From positions 930,001-994,000 of the forward strand of contig NZ_VEFR01000001.1 in assembly GCF_007679035.1 (NCBI RefSeq): 64,000 nucleotides of DNA, written 5' to 3'. Each line of letters starts with the position of its first letter. Within the stretch, counting starts at the first letter, position 1. Below, piece by piece: positions 18,899 to 28,141 of this stretch. The translations under genes were made by a program, and so were the position numbers. The DNA comes from Agrococcus jejuensis. Its GTDB lineage: Bacteria > Actinomycetota > Actinomycetes > Actinomycetales > Microbacteriaceae. The notes beneath the pieces were generated by a model. It did no database searches. It was not told the origin of the DNA and saw nothing but the letters and a program-made list of their open reading frames with translations.

Positions 18899-21771
18899 GA
18901 CGACTCCCCCGTCCGGGCTCGGTCGGACGATGCGACGGGCACGGGTGCGACGCCCTGGCGCACCTGCACGTCGATGCCGGCGCCGAGGCTGCGCACGAAG
19001 TCGAGCATGGCGCCGACGACGATGAGGTAGACGCCGACGTCGAACACGACGGTCGTCACGAGGTAGGACTCGCCCAGCACGGGCAGGTCGAGGTCGATGC
19101 GGTACGACTCGCCGATGCGTCCGCCGACCAGCACGGGCCAGAGCATGCTCGCGGCAGCGGTCGCGATGCCGACGCCCAGCAGGCGGCCCGCGTCGAACGG
19201 CGCGGCGTTCGCGAGCTCGTCGCGGCCGGCCGCGAGGTACCGCAGCGCGATGGCAAGACCGCCCACGAGGCCGCCTGCGAAGCCGCCGCCGGGCAGGTTG
19301 TGGCCGACGAGCAGCAGGTAGATCGAGACGACGATCATGACCGGGAACATGAGGCGCGTCATCATCTCGAGCACGGGCGCGGCCTCGGGCGCGTCGATGC
19401 CGCGTCCGCCGCGCAGGAAGGCGCTGGATCGGCCGCCGCTCGCGTCCGGTCGGCCGCGGTCGCCGCGCAGCGTGCCGCGCGGATCGGCGGAGCGCGTGCG
19501 GATGAAGATGAGGCTCGCGACGCCCGTGGCGGCGACGAGCAGCACGGCGATCTCGCCGAGCGTGTCCCAGGCGCGGATGTCGACGAGGGTGACGTTGACG
19601 ATGTTCGAGCCGTAGCCGAAGTCGTAGGCGCGCTCGTAGAAGCGGTCGGAGATCGGGGTGTCGATGCGCGAGCCTGCGGCCGCGACGGCGATGAGCGACG
19701 CGACGGCGCCCACGCCGACGGCGAGCGCGGCGCGGAGCCAGCGCCCGGACTTCAGCGGACGGTTCGTGAAGTACTTCGGCTGCCTGCGCAGCACGAGCAC
19801 GAGCAGCACGAGCAGCACGGTCTCGCACAGCACCTGCGTGAGCGCGAGGTCGGGGGCGCCGTGGAGCAGGAAGAGCAGCGCGACGCCGTAGCCGACGACC
19901 GACAGCAGCATGAACGTCTTGAGGCGACCGCGGGTGTTGGCGGCGAAGATCGCCGCGACGGCGACGGCGGCGACGACGACGAGCTGCGCCGGGCTGTCGG
20001 CGAGCCGCACGGGCTGGATGAAGGAGCCCGTGGCGAGCACGACCACGCCGGGCAGCGCGACGACGGCGGCGAGGATCGTGGAGACGTGCAGGGGCAGCGA
20101 GCCCGTCTGCGTGCGGCCCGTCACCTCGACGGCGAGGCGGTCGATGCCGCGGATCAGCCCGCGGAAGCCGCGCTCGAACGGGTCGACGAGCTCGTGGTCG
20201 CGGAGGCGACGACCGAGGCTGAGCCAGACGAGGGTGCCGACGACGAGCGCGGCGAGCGTGAGCAGCAGCGGCACGGTGACGCCGTGCCAGAGCGCGAGGC
20301 GCTCGATGTCGTCGGCGCCGAGCGCCGGCTGGAACGCGGGCTCGAGCACGCGGGTCACGGCCTCGCCCGCGAAGCCGAGCCCGAGGCCCGCGGCCGCGAG
20401 GGCAGCGGGGAACGCGACCATCGGCCACGCGAGGTCGCCCGACGCGGTGGCCTCGTCGCGGCGGCGGCCGAGGAAGACCGTGACGGTGAGGCGCAGCGTG
20501 TACGCGACCGTCATCGCGGCGCCGACGGCGAGCGCGACGAGCGCGACGTAGCCGACCCACGGGTCGAGCCCGTCCATGTGCGCCGCGTGCTCGGCGGCGG
20601 CGAGGCCCGACTCCTTCGCGACGAACGCGAAGGCCGGGGGCACGCCCGCCATCGCCGCGGCCGCGACGAACGCCGCGATGGCGAGCACCGGATGCTCGCG
20701 ACCGACGCCACCGAGCCTGCGCAGGTCGCGCGTGCCGTACGTGCGGTCGACGGCGCCGACGACCATGAAGAGCGCCGCCTTGAACATCGCGTGCGCCGCG
20801 AGCATCGCGAGACCCGCGAGCATCGCCTGCGCGGTGCCGATGCCGAGGATCGTGATGAGCAGGCCGAGCTGGCTGACGGTGCCGTGGGCGAGCAGCACCT
20901 TCGCATCCGTCTGCTTCAACGCCCGCGCGGCGCCGAGCAGCATGGTCACGGCGCCGAGCACGATGAGCGAGGGACGCCACCACGGCAGGTCCGCGAAGGC
21001 GGGCGTGAGCACGGCGACGAGGAAGACGCCGGCCTTCACCATCGCGGCGGCGTGCAGGAAGGCGGAGACGGGCGTCGGCGCCGCCATGGCGCCCGGCAGC
21101 CAGAACTGGAAGGGCACGATCGCCGACTTCGCGAGCGCGCCGACGACGGCGAGGGCGATGCCGATCGATGCGACGGCGGTCTGCGGCGCGTCCGCGAGCA
21201 CGGCGGCGAGCGAGAGCGACCCGGCCTCGTGGCCGACCATGAGCACGCCGACGAGCAGCGAGAGTCCGCCGATCGTCGTGACCACGAGGGCCGAGTGGGC
21301 GGCGATGCGCGTCTTGCGCACGTGGTGGTTGAGGCCCACGAGCAGGTAGCTGAAGACCGTCGTGAGCTCCCAGAACACCACGAGCAGCACGAGGTCGTCG
21401 GAGAGGACGAGACCGAGCATGCTGCCTGCGAACCCGGTGAGCAGGCCGACGGTGCGCGGTGCGAGCGACCTCGAGCGGAAGTACCACGCGCAGTAGGCGA
21501 AGATCAGGGCGCCGACGCCCGTCACGACCATCGCGAGCAGCCACGCGGGAGGCGTGAGTCGCAGGTCGAGCGCGACGCCGAGCGTCGGCATCCACTCGAG
21601 CCGCTCCTGCAGCAGCTGCCCGTCGGCGACGGCGGGCGCCTGGAGCGCGAACCAGACGGCGCCGACCGCGCTGAGCGCGGCGGGGATGAGGAAGACCCGT
21701 CGACCGAGACGTGCGCTGAGCACGCTGGAGAGCAACGCCACGATGGCGTAGGCGGCGACGAGTGCGAGCAC
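18895..21771 (-). CDS. mnhA: Mrp/Mnh antiporter subunit A fused to B
   Basis: A large 958-residue first subunit. The N-terminal two thirds is NuoL-like MnhA with words such as FWELTTVFSYLLVGLNHH and FWLPGAMAAPTPVSAFLHAA (antiporter path lysine and histidine region). The last part, from about residue 760, is an MnhB domain (VSIYLLLVGHNLPGGGFAGG), so no separate mnhB gene is needed. The start is GTG at 21771 with GAGAGG upstream. It leads a coupled operon A/B-C-D-E-F-G in which every junction overlaps. A -10-like TATGCT lies at 21823-21828. Confidence 0.95.
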   Translation of the reverse strand: MLALVAAYAIVALLSSVLSARLGRRVFLIPAALSAVGAVWFALQAPAVADGQLLQERLEWMPTLGVALDLRLTPPAWLLAMVVTGVGALIFAYCAWYFRSRSLAPRTVGLLTGFAGSMLGLVLSDDLVLLVVFWELTTVFSYLLVGLNHHVRKTRIAAHSALVVTTIGGLSLLVGVLMVGHEAGSLSLAAVLADAPQTAVASIGIALAVVGALAKSAIVPFQFWLPGAMAAPTPVSAFLHAAAMVKAGVFLVAVLTPAFADLPWWRPSLIVLGAVTMLLGAARALKQTDAKVLLAHGTVSQLGLLITILGIGTAQAMLAGLAMLAAHAMFKAALFMVVGAVDRTYGTRDLRRLGGVGREHPVLAIAAFVAAAAMAGVPPAFAFVAKESGLAAAEHAAHMDGLDPWVGYVALVALAVGAAMTVAYTLRLTVTVFLGRRRDEATASGDLAWPMVAFPAALAAAGLGLGFAGEAVTRVLEPAFQPALGADDIERLALWHGVTVPLLLTLAALVVGTLVWLSLGRRLRDHELVDPFERGFRGLIRGIDRLAVEVTGRTQTGSLPLHVSTILAAVVALPGVVVLATGSFIQPVRLADSPAQLVVVAAVAVAAIFAANTRGRLKTFMLLSVVGYGVALLFLLHGAPDLALTQVLCETVLLVLLVLVLRRQPKYFTNRPLKSGRWLRAALAVGVGAVASLIAVAAAGSRIDTPISDRFYERAYDFGYGSNIVNVTLVDIRAWDTLGEIAVLLVAATGVASLIFIRTRSADPRGTLRGDRGRPDASGGRSSAFLRGGRGIDAPEAAPVLEMMTRLMFPVMIVVSIYLLLVGHNLPGGGFAGGLVGGLAIALRYLAAGRDELANAAPFDAGRLLGVGIATAAASMLWPVLVGGRIGESYRIDLDLPVLGESYLVTTVVFDVGVYLIVVGAMLDFVRSLGAGIDVQVRQGVAPVPVASSDRARTGESS

Positions 21772-21822
21772 GGCGGCCTCTCTCGCGTCTGCACGACACG
21801 GATGGGGTCGGAGTGTCCTCCC

Positions 21823-21828
21823 AGCATA
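21823..21828 (-). promoter_or_regulatory. Candidate -10 of the Mnh operon
   Basis: TATGCT on the minus strand, about 52 nt before the mnhA GTG, in the divergent region shared with the lipoprotein gene. The -35 side is weak. Confidence 0.35.
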
Positions 21829-21962
21829 CCGTCAGCGGCATGCAAGTGCGTCGACAGCCGGGGCATCGGTGCTCGCCGACGGCGAACGCCGCCTTCGTGT
21901 GCGATCGGCGCCGGGGGACGTGCTGCTCCGCCACCCCTTGTGCGACCGGCGCACCGCGGTCC

Positions 21963-21968
21963 TACGCT
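21963..21968 (+). promoter_or_regulatory. Candidate -10 of the lipoprotein gene
   Basis: TACGCT lies 27 nt before the ATG at 21996. TTGTGC at 21938-21943 could be a -35 with 19-nt spacing, slightly long. Confidence 0.4.
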
Positions 21969-21995
21969 TCGCTCATCCGCGTGGAAGGAGGCGCC

Positions 21996-22586
21996 ATGTC
22001 CCAGCGCCGTGTCCTCGCCGTCGGCCTCGCAGCCGTGCTCGCTGCGGCGCTCGCCGGCTGCATCCAGCTGCCGACGGTCGCGCCCGTCGCGTCATCGCCG
22101 GCACCGACCTCGGCCGCGCCGACGTCGAGCGCGCCCGAGACCTCCGCCGCGCCCACGCCGACCGAGACCGAGACCGAGGAGCCCGATCCCGGCGCAGGCG
22201 GCCTCGGTCCCTTCACCGTCGACGACGGCGCCGGCGACACGTGGACCTACACGGTCACGGGCTACGAGCTGCCGACGCAGATCGAGTCGGGATCCGTGCC
22301 GGCGGGCATGGAGGCGGTGTCGCTCATCATCGACGCGACGCACGACGCGGGCTCCGCGTCGTTCAACACGTGCTTCGAGGTGCAGGTCGTCACGGCGTCG
22401 GGCACGTACAGCTCGGGCGACGAGGCCTCGGCCGGCGTCACCGCCGTCAACGACACCTACTTCCTCAGCGAGTCGTTCACCGAGGGCCGCGCGATCGTCG
22501 CAGTGCCCACGGGCACGACGAGCGGGTCGTTCGTCGTGATCTCGCGCTTCGGCGACGACGTGCGGGAGTTCCCCTTCTCGGAGTGA
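21996..22586 (+). CDS. Secreted lipoprotein with telokin-like (DUF4352-type) beta domain
   Basis: A 196-residue lipoprotein. The ATG at 21996 has GGAAGGAGG upstream. The signal peptide ends in ALAGC with the lipid Cys at residue 22. A linker rich in Thr, Pro, Ala and Glu (about 28-65) leads to a domain with predicted beta strands (WTYTVTGYELPTQI, EAVSLIIDATHD, REFPF). The overall pattern of a Pro/Thr linker plus a small immunoglobulin-like domain resembles DUF4352 lipoproteins, but this is a resemblance only. It is divergent from the Mnh operon; no functional link is shown. Confidence 0.82.
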   Translation: MSQRRVLAVGLAAVLAAALAGCIQLPTVAPVASSPAPTSAAPTSSAPETSAAPTPTETETEEPDPGAGGLGPFTVDDGAGDTWTYTVTGYELPTQIESGSVPAGMEAVSLIIDATHDAGSASFNTCFEVQVVTASGTYSSGDEASAGVTAVNDTYFLSESFTEGRAIVAVPTGTTSGSFVVISRFGDDVREFPFSE

Positions 22587-22600
22587 AGGTCGGGCGCGCG

Positions 22601-23080
22601 TCAGGCCGCGAGCGCGCGCTCGACGTCGGCCGCGATGTCCTTGGGCTCGACCGTGGGCGCGTAGCGCTTCACGACCGCGCCATCGCGTCCGACGAGGAAC
22701 TTCGTGAAGTTCCACTTGATCGCGTCGCCGAGGATGCCGCCCTTCTCCTTGCGGAGCCACTGGAACAGCGGGTCGGCGTCCTTGCCGTTCACCGCGACCT
22801 TCGTCGAGAGCGGGAACGTGACGCCGTAGTTCACCTGGCAGAACTCGGCGATCGCGGAGTCGTCGCCCGTCTCCTGCTTGAACTGGTCGGACGGGAAGCC
22901 GAGCACGACGAGGCCCTGCTCGCCGTACGTGCGGTAGAGCTCCTCGAGGCCCTCGTACTGGGGCGTGAAGCCGCACGACGACGCGGTGTTCACGACGAGC
23001 ACCACCTGCCCTGCGTAGTCGGCGAGCGACTGCTCGGCGCCGTCGTTCCTGGTCATGCTGAAGTCGGCGATCGTCGTCAT
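22601..23080 (-). CDS. Cys-type glutathione peroxidase-like protein
   Basis: A thiol peroxidase of 159 residues that should reduce hydroperoxides. In actinobacteria this is probably with thioredoxin and not glutathione as reductant. The peroxidatic Cys is C36 in NTASSCGFTPQY, with Q69, W122 and N123 completing the catalytic tetrad, and a likely resolving Cys at C81 in EFCQVNYGVTFP. The usual FPCNQF motif is FPSDQF here (S64), so the second Cys of many bacterial homologues is absent. The ATG at 23080 follows a GGGAGCAGG stretch. It stands alone between a lipoprotein and a permease gene. Confidence 0.93.
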   Translation of the reverse strand: MTTIADFSMTRNDGAEQSLADYAGQVVLVVNTASSCGFTPQYEGLEELYRTYGEQGLVVLGFPSDQFKQETGDDSAIAEFCQVNYGVTFPLSTKVAVNGKDADPLFQWLRKEKGGILGDAIKWNFTKFLVGRDGAVVKRYAPTVEPKDIAADVERALAA

Positions 23081-23113
23081 GGCGCCAGCCTGCTCCCGCT
23101 TCCTCTGCGTCGC

Positions 23114-24679
23114 CTATGCGCGATCGCGCGTGGCAGGCACGGCGAGCTCGATGGGACCGAGCGCGGCGGTCGCGACCTCCTGCGACACCGCCTCCCCTCC
23201 CCTGCGCGCGAAGAACGCGCGGCCCTCGGTGAGGTACCAGACGATCATGAGCACGATGCCGACGAGGAAGAGCCCGATCGCGATCGCGAGCGGCGCGCCG
23301 ACGCCGAGGATGGGGGTGCCCGAGTAGGACGCCTCGGGATCGGCCTGCTCGATCGCGGCGGCGACGAGCAGCACGAGCAGCACGACCGACCCGACCGCGG
23401 GGCCGACCCCCACCAGCAGGAAGCCGCGCACGCTCTTCAGCAACGCGTGCCGCCAGTAGATGACGCAGGCGATGCCCGTGAGCGCGTAGTAGAACGCGAC
23501 GACGATCGACAGCGCCGTGAGCGAGTCGAACAGGAAGTTCTCGCTCACGATCGACGCGACGACGTACCAGACAATGGCGACGACGCCAATGACCCACGTG
23601 CCGAACGCGGGCGTCTCGAAGCGCTCGTGCACCTTCGCGAAGGCCTTCGGGAACGCGCCCGCGACGGCCATCGACAGCGAGGTGCGGGATGCGGGCAGGA
23701 TCGTCGTCTGCGTCGACGCGAGGCCCGAGATGATGATCGACAGCACGAGGATCCAGCCGAACGGGCCCATGACCTGGCTGGCGACGGCGCCGAAGAGACC
23801 CGCGTCGTCGTCGTACGCCTCGACCGCCGAGAGGCCCGCGACGCCGATGATCGCGATGGCGGTCGTGAGGTAGGTCACGAGCAGCAGCACCGTCGAGACG
23901 ATGCCGGCGAGGCCCGGCGCCGTGGCGGAGTCCTTCGACTCCTCCGACAGGTTGACCGCCGACTCCCAGCCCCAGTAGATGAAGACGCCCAGCAGCATGC
24001 CGGCGATGAGCGCGCTCGGCTCGACGCCGACGGGGTTGAGCCAGTCGAGCGAGAACGTGGGCGCGTCGGCGGCGACGTTCCCCGTCGCCATCGCCGCGAT
24101 GCCGAGGCCGGCGAACAGCAGCACGGCGCCGACCTGCGCGAGCACCATGACGCGCTGCACCATCGCCGACAGCTCGGTGCCGATGACGCAGATGAGCGTC
24201 ATGACGACGATGATCACCACCGCGAGCGCCACGACGATCCACCGCGTGTCGCGCAGGTCGTGGAGGCCGACGATGTCGAGCAGGTAGTACGCCGAGACGT
24301 CGGCCTGCGCGCCGATCACGAGCACGCCGGTCGTGAAGATGGCCCAGCCGCCCATCCAGCCGACCCACGGACCCATGGCCCTCGTGACCCACGAGAACGT
24401 CGTGCCGCAGTCCTGGTCGGCGCGGTTCATGTACGAGAACGCCCCGGCGATGAGGAACATGGGGATGAACGACACGAGCAGCACCGCGGGGGCCTTGACG
24501 CCGACGATGACGACGATCGAGCCGAGCACCGCCGCGAGCGAGTAGGCGGGCGCCGTGGAGTCGAGCCCGATGGCGAGGCCGTCCCAGAAGCCGATGGCGT
24601 TGGCCTTGAGGCCCTTGCCGCTGCGCTCGGGCTGCGTGGCCGGGGCCGCTGCGCTCGTGGCCTCGTCGGATGCCGACAT
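23114..24679 (-). CDS. APC-superfamily amino-acid permease
   Basis: A 521-residue cytoplasmic-membrane permease with about 12 helices after a hydrophilic N-terminus of about 30 residues. The first helix region FWDGLAIGLDSTAPAYSLAA is typical of APC transporters, and WGWESAVNLSEESKDSA carries the conserved Glu-rich loop. Candidate substrates are amino acids or amines, not resolvable here. The ATG at 24679 is preceded by AAGGAGG; the frame extends upstream to 25540 only as antisense to the next gene. The reading direction is divergent from the LOG-family gene. Confidence 0.92.
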   Translation of the reverse strand: MSASDEATSAAAPATQPERSGKGLKANAIGFWDGLAIGLDSTAPAYSLAAVLGSIVVIVGVKAPAVLLVSFIPMFLIAGAFSYMNRADQDCGTTFSWVTRAMGPWVGWMGGWAIFTTGVLVIGAQADVSAYYLLDIVGLHDLRDTRWIVVALAVVIIVVMTLICVIGTELSAMVQRVMVLAQVGAVLLFAGLGIAAMATGNVAADAPTFSLDWLNPVGVEPSALIAGMLLGVFIYWGWESAVNLSEESKDSATAPGLAGIVSTVLLLVTYLTTAIAIIGVAGLSAVEAYDDDAGLFGAVASQVMGPFGWILVLSIIISGLASTQTTILPASRTSLSMAVAGAFPKAFAKVHERFETPAFGTWVIGVVAIVWYVVASIVSENFLFDSLTALSIVVAFYYALTGIACVIYWRHALLKSVRGFLLVGVGPAVGSVVLLVLLVAAAIEQADPEASYSGTPILGVGAPLAIAIGLFLVGIVLMIVWYLTEGRAFFARRGGEAVSQEVATAALGPIELAVPATRDRA

Positions 24680-24759
24680 GGCGCCTCCTTCGCTCGTGGT
24701 GCGATTCTGCACCCTCGACCGCCCCGCGCACGCTCGGCTCGTGCGCGGTCCCCCATCGC

Positions 24760-24765
24760 TAGGCT
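24760..24765 (+). promoter_or_regulatory. -10 element TAGGCT, leaderless start
   Basis: TAGGCT ends 7 nt before the ATG at 24773, with no Shine-Dalgarno sequence. Confidence 0.5.
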
Positions 24766-24772
24766 CGCGCCC

Positions 24773-25876
24773 ATGCGCGCCGAGCACGGACGGATCGTCG
24801 ACGTCGACTCCCTCGACCAGCTGGATCGGCTGCTCGTGCGCGGGGCCCGCGCCATGACGGGATGGCGGCTGCAGGACCTCGACCTGCGCGAGCGGGACGA
24901 GCAGCTGCGGCAGCTCGATCCGCAGGGCGCCGTGCTGCTGGGGTGCGACCTGACGCCCGAGCAGGAGGCCTGGCTCGTCACGGGCGGCGCGCTCGTGTTC
25001 CGCGACGTGCCCGAGACCCCGTTCAACGCGTACCGGTCGACGCTGTACTCGCCCGACGAGCTGCTCGACGTGCCGCCGGAGCAGCACGAGCGCAGCCTGG
25101 ACGCGCGCGTGTACGTGTGGTCGCGGCAGCGGTCGCGCGACGTGGCGCACACGCTCGCGGCGGCGATGCACGACCACGCGATCGACGACGCGCTCGCGGC
25201 GTGGGTGCGCGGTCGCCGCGTCGTCGGCGTCATGGGCGGGCATCGCGTGCAGCGCGACGAGCCCGCCTACGCGGATGCGGCGCGCATGGGGCGGGCGCTC
25301 ACGCTCGCCGGGCGCACGGTCGCGACCGGCGGCGGGCCCGGCGCGATGGAGGCGGCGAACCTCGGCGCCCGCGCCGCGGGCGTCTCCGCTGCGGTGCTCG
25401 CCGAGGCGCTCGGCATCGTGGCGACCGTGCCGACGTACGCGGGGGCGATGGCGGCCTGGCTGCGCACGGGCCTCGAGGCGCGAGCGCTGCTCGAGCCCGC
25501 ATCCGACACGCTCGGCGTGCCGACGTGGCACTACGGCCACGAGCCGCCCAACGTCTTCCAGACGGCGGCGGCGAAGTACTTCCAGAACTCGGTGCGCGAG
25601 GACCTGCTGCTGCGCGTCGCGACCGCGGGCGTCGTCGTGCTGCCCGGCGAGGGCGGCACGGTGCAGGAGATCTTCCAGGATGCGTGCGAGGTGTCGTACG
25701 CCGACGAGGCCGGCTGGACGCCCATCGTGCTCGTGGGCCGCGCGTACTGGACCGAGCGCTACCCCGCGTGGCAGCTGCTCGAGGCCGTCATGCGCGGCCG
25801 CCCGGGGGCGCAGGGCATCGCGCTCGTCGACACGGTCGACGAGGCCGTCGAGACGCTGCTGCGCCTGGAGCGCTGA
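24773..25876 (+). CDS. LOG-family Rossmann nucleotide-binding protein
   Basis: A 367-residue protein whose C-terminal 220 residues form a LOG (lysine decarboxylase-like) fold. GGHRVQRDEP begins the Rossmann part, followed by ATGGGPGAMEAAN and LPGEGGTVQEIFQD. The last corresponds to the PGGxGTxxE nucleotide site, with Glu for the second Gly. LOG proteins are nucleoside-5'-monophosphate phosphoribohydrolases (cytokinin activation or nucleotide salvage). The N-terminal 150 residues are an extra domain of unknown role. The ATG at 24773 is supported by the adjacent -10 box. The very long open frame upstream is spurious. Confidence 0.88.
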   Translation: MRAEHGRIVDVDSLDQLDRLLVRGARAMTGWRLQDLDLRERDEQLRQLDPQGAVLLGCDLTPEQEAWLVTGGALVFRDVPETPFNAYRSTLYSPDELLDVPPEQHERSLDARVYVWSRQRSRDVAHTLAAAMHDHAIDDALAAWVRGRRVVGVMGGHRVQRDEPAYADAARMGRALTLAGRTVATGGGPGAMEAANLGARAAGVSAAVLAEALGIVATVPTYAGAMAAWLRTGLEARALLEPASDTLGVPTWHYGHEPPNVFQTAAAKYFQNSVREDLLLRVATAGVVVLPGEGGTVQEIFQDACEVSYADEAGWTPIVLVGRAYWTERYPAWQLLEAVMRGRPGAQGIALVDTVDEAVETLLRLER

Positions 25877-25885
25877 GGCTGGACG

Positions 25886-26611
25886 TCAGGCGGTCGTCGT
25901 GCCGCGCTCGATCGAGCCTGCGATGCGCTGCTCGATGTCGGCCGCCGTCGCGTCGGGCAGCACGATGAGGCCGTCGAGCTCCGCTCGAGCGCGGCGGTAG
26001 GCGCTCTGCCGCTCGGCAGACGACGCAGCCTCGTCGATCGCGATGCCCACGAGCATCCGCGCGGTCTGCAGCCGCTTGCGCTCGACGTCGGTGAAGTCGT
26101 GCTGGGCGCGCCTGCGCGCTTCGGCGAGCGCGACCTCGAACGCATCCTCGAACCGCTCGACGGCGTCGCGGTACTCGGCCACCTGCGTGGGGTCGAGCGC
26201 GTCGCCCTCCTCGGGGCGCAGCGCATCCGCCTTGCGCTTCGCGCGATGGAAGTCGCGCGTGAGCGGCTCGCGCATGTCGGTCATGAGCGGGAAGTCGATG
26301 ACCTTCGCGGCGTCGAGCTCGTGGTCGAGCCAGCGGCGCGAGACGGCGTCGTGCTGCGCCACCACGCGCTCGAGCTCGCGCGCCGCACCGTCCGGCGCTG
26401 GCGCGGACGCGCTCGCGACCCCGACGGTGGGCACGGGCGCGCCCGGGGCGACGCCGTGCCGCAGGCGCAGCCGCTCCATGCGCAGCTCGTGGCGCTCGCG
26501 ACGCCCGCGCTCGAGGTAGTGGCCGACGCCGCCGATGCCCGCCCAGATGAACCCGCCGAACGGGAACACGAGCCACCAGTAGTTCCCGAGGAAGTCGAAG
26601 AAGCCATCCAC
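25886..26611 (-). CDS. Membrane-anchored helical protein of unknown function
   Basis: A 241-residue protein I do not recognise. One N-terminal membrane segment (WWLVFPFGGFIWAGIGGVGH, about residues 11-30) is followed by a basic stretch and a long, charged, mostly helical cytoplasmic part rich in Arg, Glu and Ala, compatible with coiled coil. The start is GTG at 26611, backed by a TAGGGT box ending 7 nt upstream and no ribosome site. Convergent with the LOG gene (9-nt gap); the DHA2 gene upstream is on the same strand. Confidence 0.75.
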   Translation of the reverse strand: MDGFFDFLGNYWWLVFPFGGFIWAGIGGVGHYLERGRRERHELRMERLRLRHGVAPGAPVPTVGVASASAPAPDGAARELERVVAQHDAVSRRWLDHELDAAKVIDFPLMTDMREPLTRDFHRAKRKADALRPEEGDALDPTQVAEYRDAVERFEDAFEVALAEARRRAQHDFTDVERKRLQTARMLVGIAIDEAASSAERQSAYRRARAELDGLIVLPDATAADIEQRIAGSIERGTTTA

Positions 26612-26618
26612 GCCGCCG

Positions 26619-26624
26619 ACCCTA
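26619..26624 (-). promoter_or_regulatory. -10 element TAGGGT, leaderless start
   Basis: On the minus strand TAGGGT ends 7 nt before the GTG at 26611. It supports that start codon. Confidence 0.5.
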
Positions 26625-26653
26625 GCCCCGCAGCCTCCACGGATGCCCCGGCG

Positions 26654-28141
26654 CTACGCCCGCACGGGCTCCTCGGCGGGATGGTCGAGGTCGACGACGA
26701 CGTCGTCGGGTCGGCGCACGGTCGTCGCGAGCAGCACGCCCACGACCCACAGCACCGCGGCGCCGAGGAACGCCATGCGCGCACCGGCGACGAACGACTC
26801 GTCGAACGGCGTGCCGGTCGACTGCAGCGCGGCGGACTGGCTCGCGAGCACCGTCACGAACAGGGCGGTGCCCGCCGCGCCCGCGACCTGCTGCAACGTC
26901 GAGACCATCGCGGACCCGTAGCCGTAGAGGCGGCGCGGCACCGCGCCGAGCGACACCGTGAACAGCACGGGGAACGTCGCCGCGAAGCCGAGGCTCATCG
27001 TGACGTGCAGCGCGGGCACCATCCACAGCGGCATGTCGACCGACAGGAGCATCGCGAAGCCCACGAGGGCCGCGAGCACGACGAGCGAGCCGGGCACGAG
27101 CAGCACGCGCGGGCCGCGTCGGTCGTAGATGCGGCCGACGATCGGTCCCAGCAGACCCATGAGCAGGGCGCCCGGCAGCGTCATGAGGCCGACGAGCAGC
27201 GGATCGAAGCCCAGCGCGCGCTGCAGCACGAGCGGCAGGGCGATGATCGCGCCGAACATCGCCATCATCGCGATCGCCATGACGAGCAGGGCGCGGGTGA
27301 ACAGCGGGTAGCGGAAGGTGCGCAGGTCGAGCAGCGCCTCGTCGGTGCGCTGCAGCGCACGCTGACGCAGCACGAACGCCACGAGCGACGCGACGCCCAC
27401 CACGACCGCGACCGGCAGCTCCCACGCGGGCGCCTCGGCGTCGCCGATGAGCGCGAGCGCGTACACCGTGCCGCCGAAGCCGAGCGCCGCGAGCGGCACC
27501 GACGGCCAGTCGAGCCGAGCCGCACGCACCTCGTTGACGTCGCGCAGGCGCGCGAGGCCGGCGATGGCGAACCCGATCGCGATCGGCAGCACGACGATGA
27601 AGACGAAGCGCCAGTGCAGGTGCTGCAGGATGACGCCCGACAGCGTCGGGCCGAGCGCGGGCGCGCACGCGATGACCATCGACACGTTGCCCATCACGAG
27701 GCCGCGCAGGCCGGGCGGCACGAGGTCCATGACGGTCTTCATCATGAGCGGGAAGACGATCGCCGTGCCCGCGGCCTGCACGACACGGCCCGCGAGCAGC
27801 ATCCAGAAGCCGAACGACGACGCGGCGATCATCGTGCCGAGCACGAACAGGCCCATCGCGAGCGCGTACGTCTGCCGCGTCGTGAGCCGCTGCTGCAGCC
27901 ATCCCGTGATGGGGATCACGACGGCCATCGTGAGCAGGAAGCCCGTCGTGAGCCACTGCGCGAGGCGCTCGGTGATGCCGAGGTCGTCGATGATCGCGTC
28001 GAGGGCGACGTTCATCGCCGTCTCGTTGAGGATCACGACGAACGCCGACAGCAGCAGCACCGTGATGGTGACCTTGTCGCGGGGGTCGAGCCGCGTCTGC
28101 GTCGACTGCGAGCCGATGACGGGGGCGTCGGTGGATGCCAT
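26654..28141 (-). CDS. MFS exporter, DHA2 (14-helix) type
   Basis: A drug:H+ antiporter-like permease of 495 residues with about 14 membrane helices. Motifs include FVVILNETAMNVALDAI in helix 1, WLTTGFLLTMAVVIPITGWL in helix 2, and CAPALGPTLSGVI, the antiporter motif C. The ATG at 28141 has GCGGAGC upstream. Such exporters give multidrug efflux, but the natural substrate cannot be read from sequence. It is transcribed divergently from the phosphatidyltransferase gene; no adjacent regulator gene is seen. Confidence 0.93.
   Translation of the reverse strand: MASTDAPVIGSQSTQTRLDPRDKVTITVLLLSAFVVILNETAMNVALDAIIDDLGITERLAQWLTTGFLLTMAVVIPITGWLQQRLTTRQTYALAMGLFVLGTMIAASSFGFWMLLAGRVVQAAGTAIVFPLMMKTVMDLVPPGLRGLVMGNVSMVIACAPALGPTLSGVILQHLHWRFVFIVVLPIAIGFAIAGLARLRDVNEVRAARLDWPSVPLAALGFGGTVYALALIGDAEAPAWELPVAVVVGVASLVAFVLRQRALQRTDEALLDLRTFRYPLFTRALLVMAIAMMAMFGAIIALPLVLQRALGFDPLLVGLMTLPGALLMGLLGPIVGRIYDRRGPRVLLVPGSLVVLAALVGFAMLLSVDMPLWMVPALHVTMSLGFAATFPVLFTVSLGAVPRRLYGYGSAMVSTLQQVAGAAGTALFVTVLASQSAALQSTGTPFDESFVAGARMAFLGAAVLWVVGVLLATTVRRPDDVVVDLDHPAEEPVRA

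Noticed and set aside
21869..24730. Part of a 1335-residue plus-strand frame upstream of the LOG gene
   Set aside because: It crosses the lipoprotein, peroxidase and permease genes in other frames. Only the part from 24773 has LOG motifs and a promoter box.
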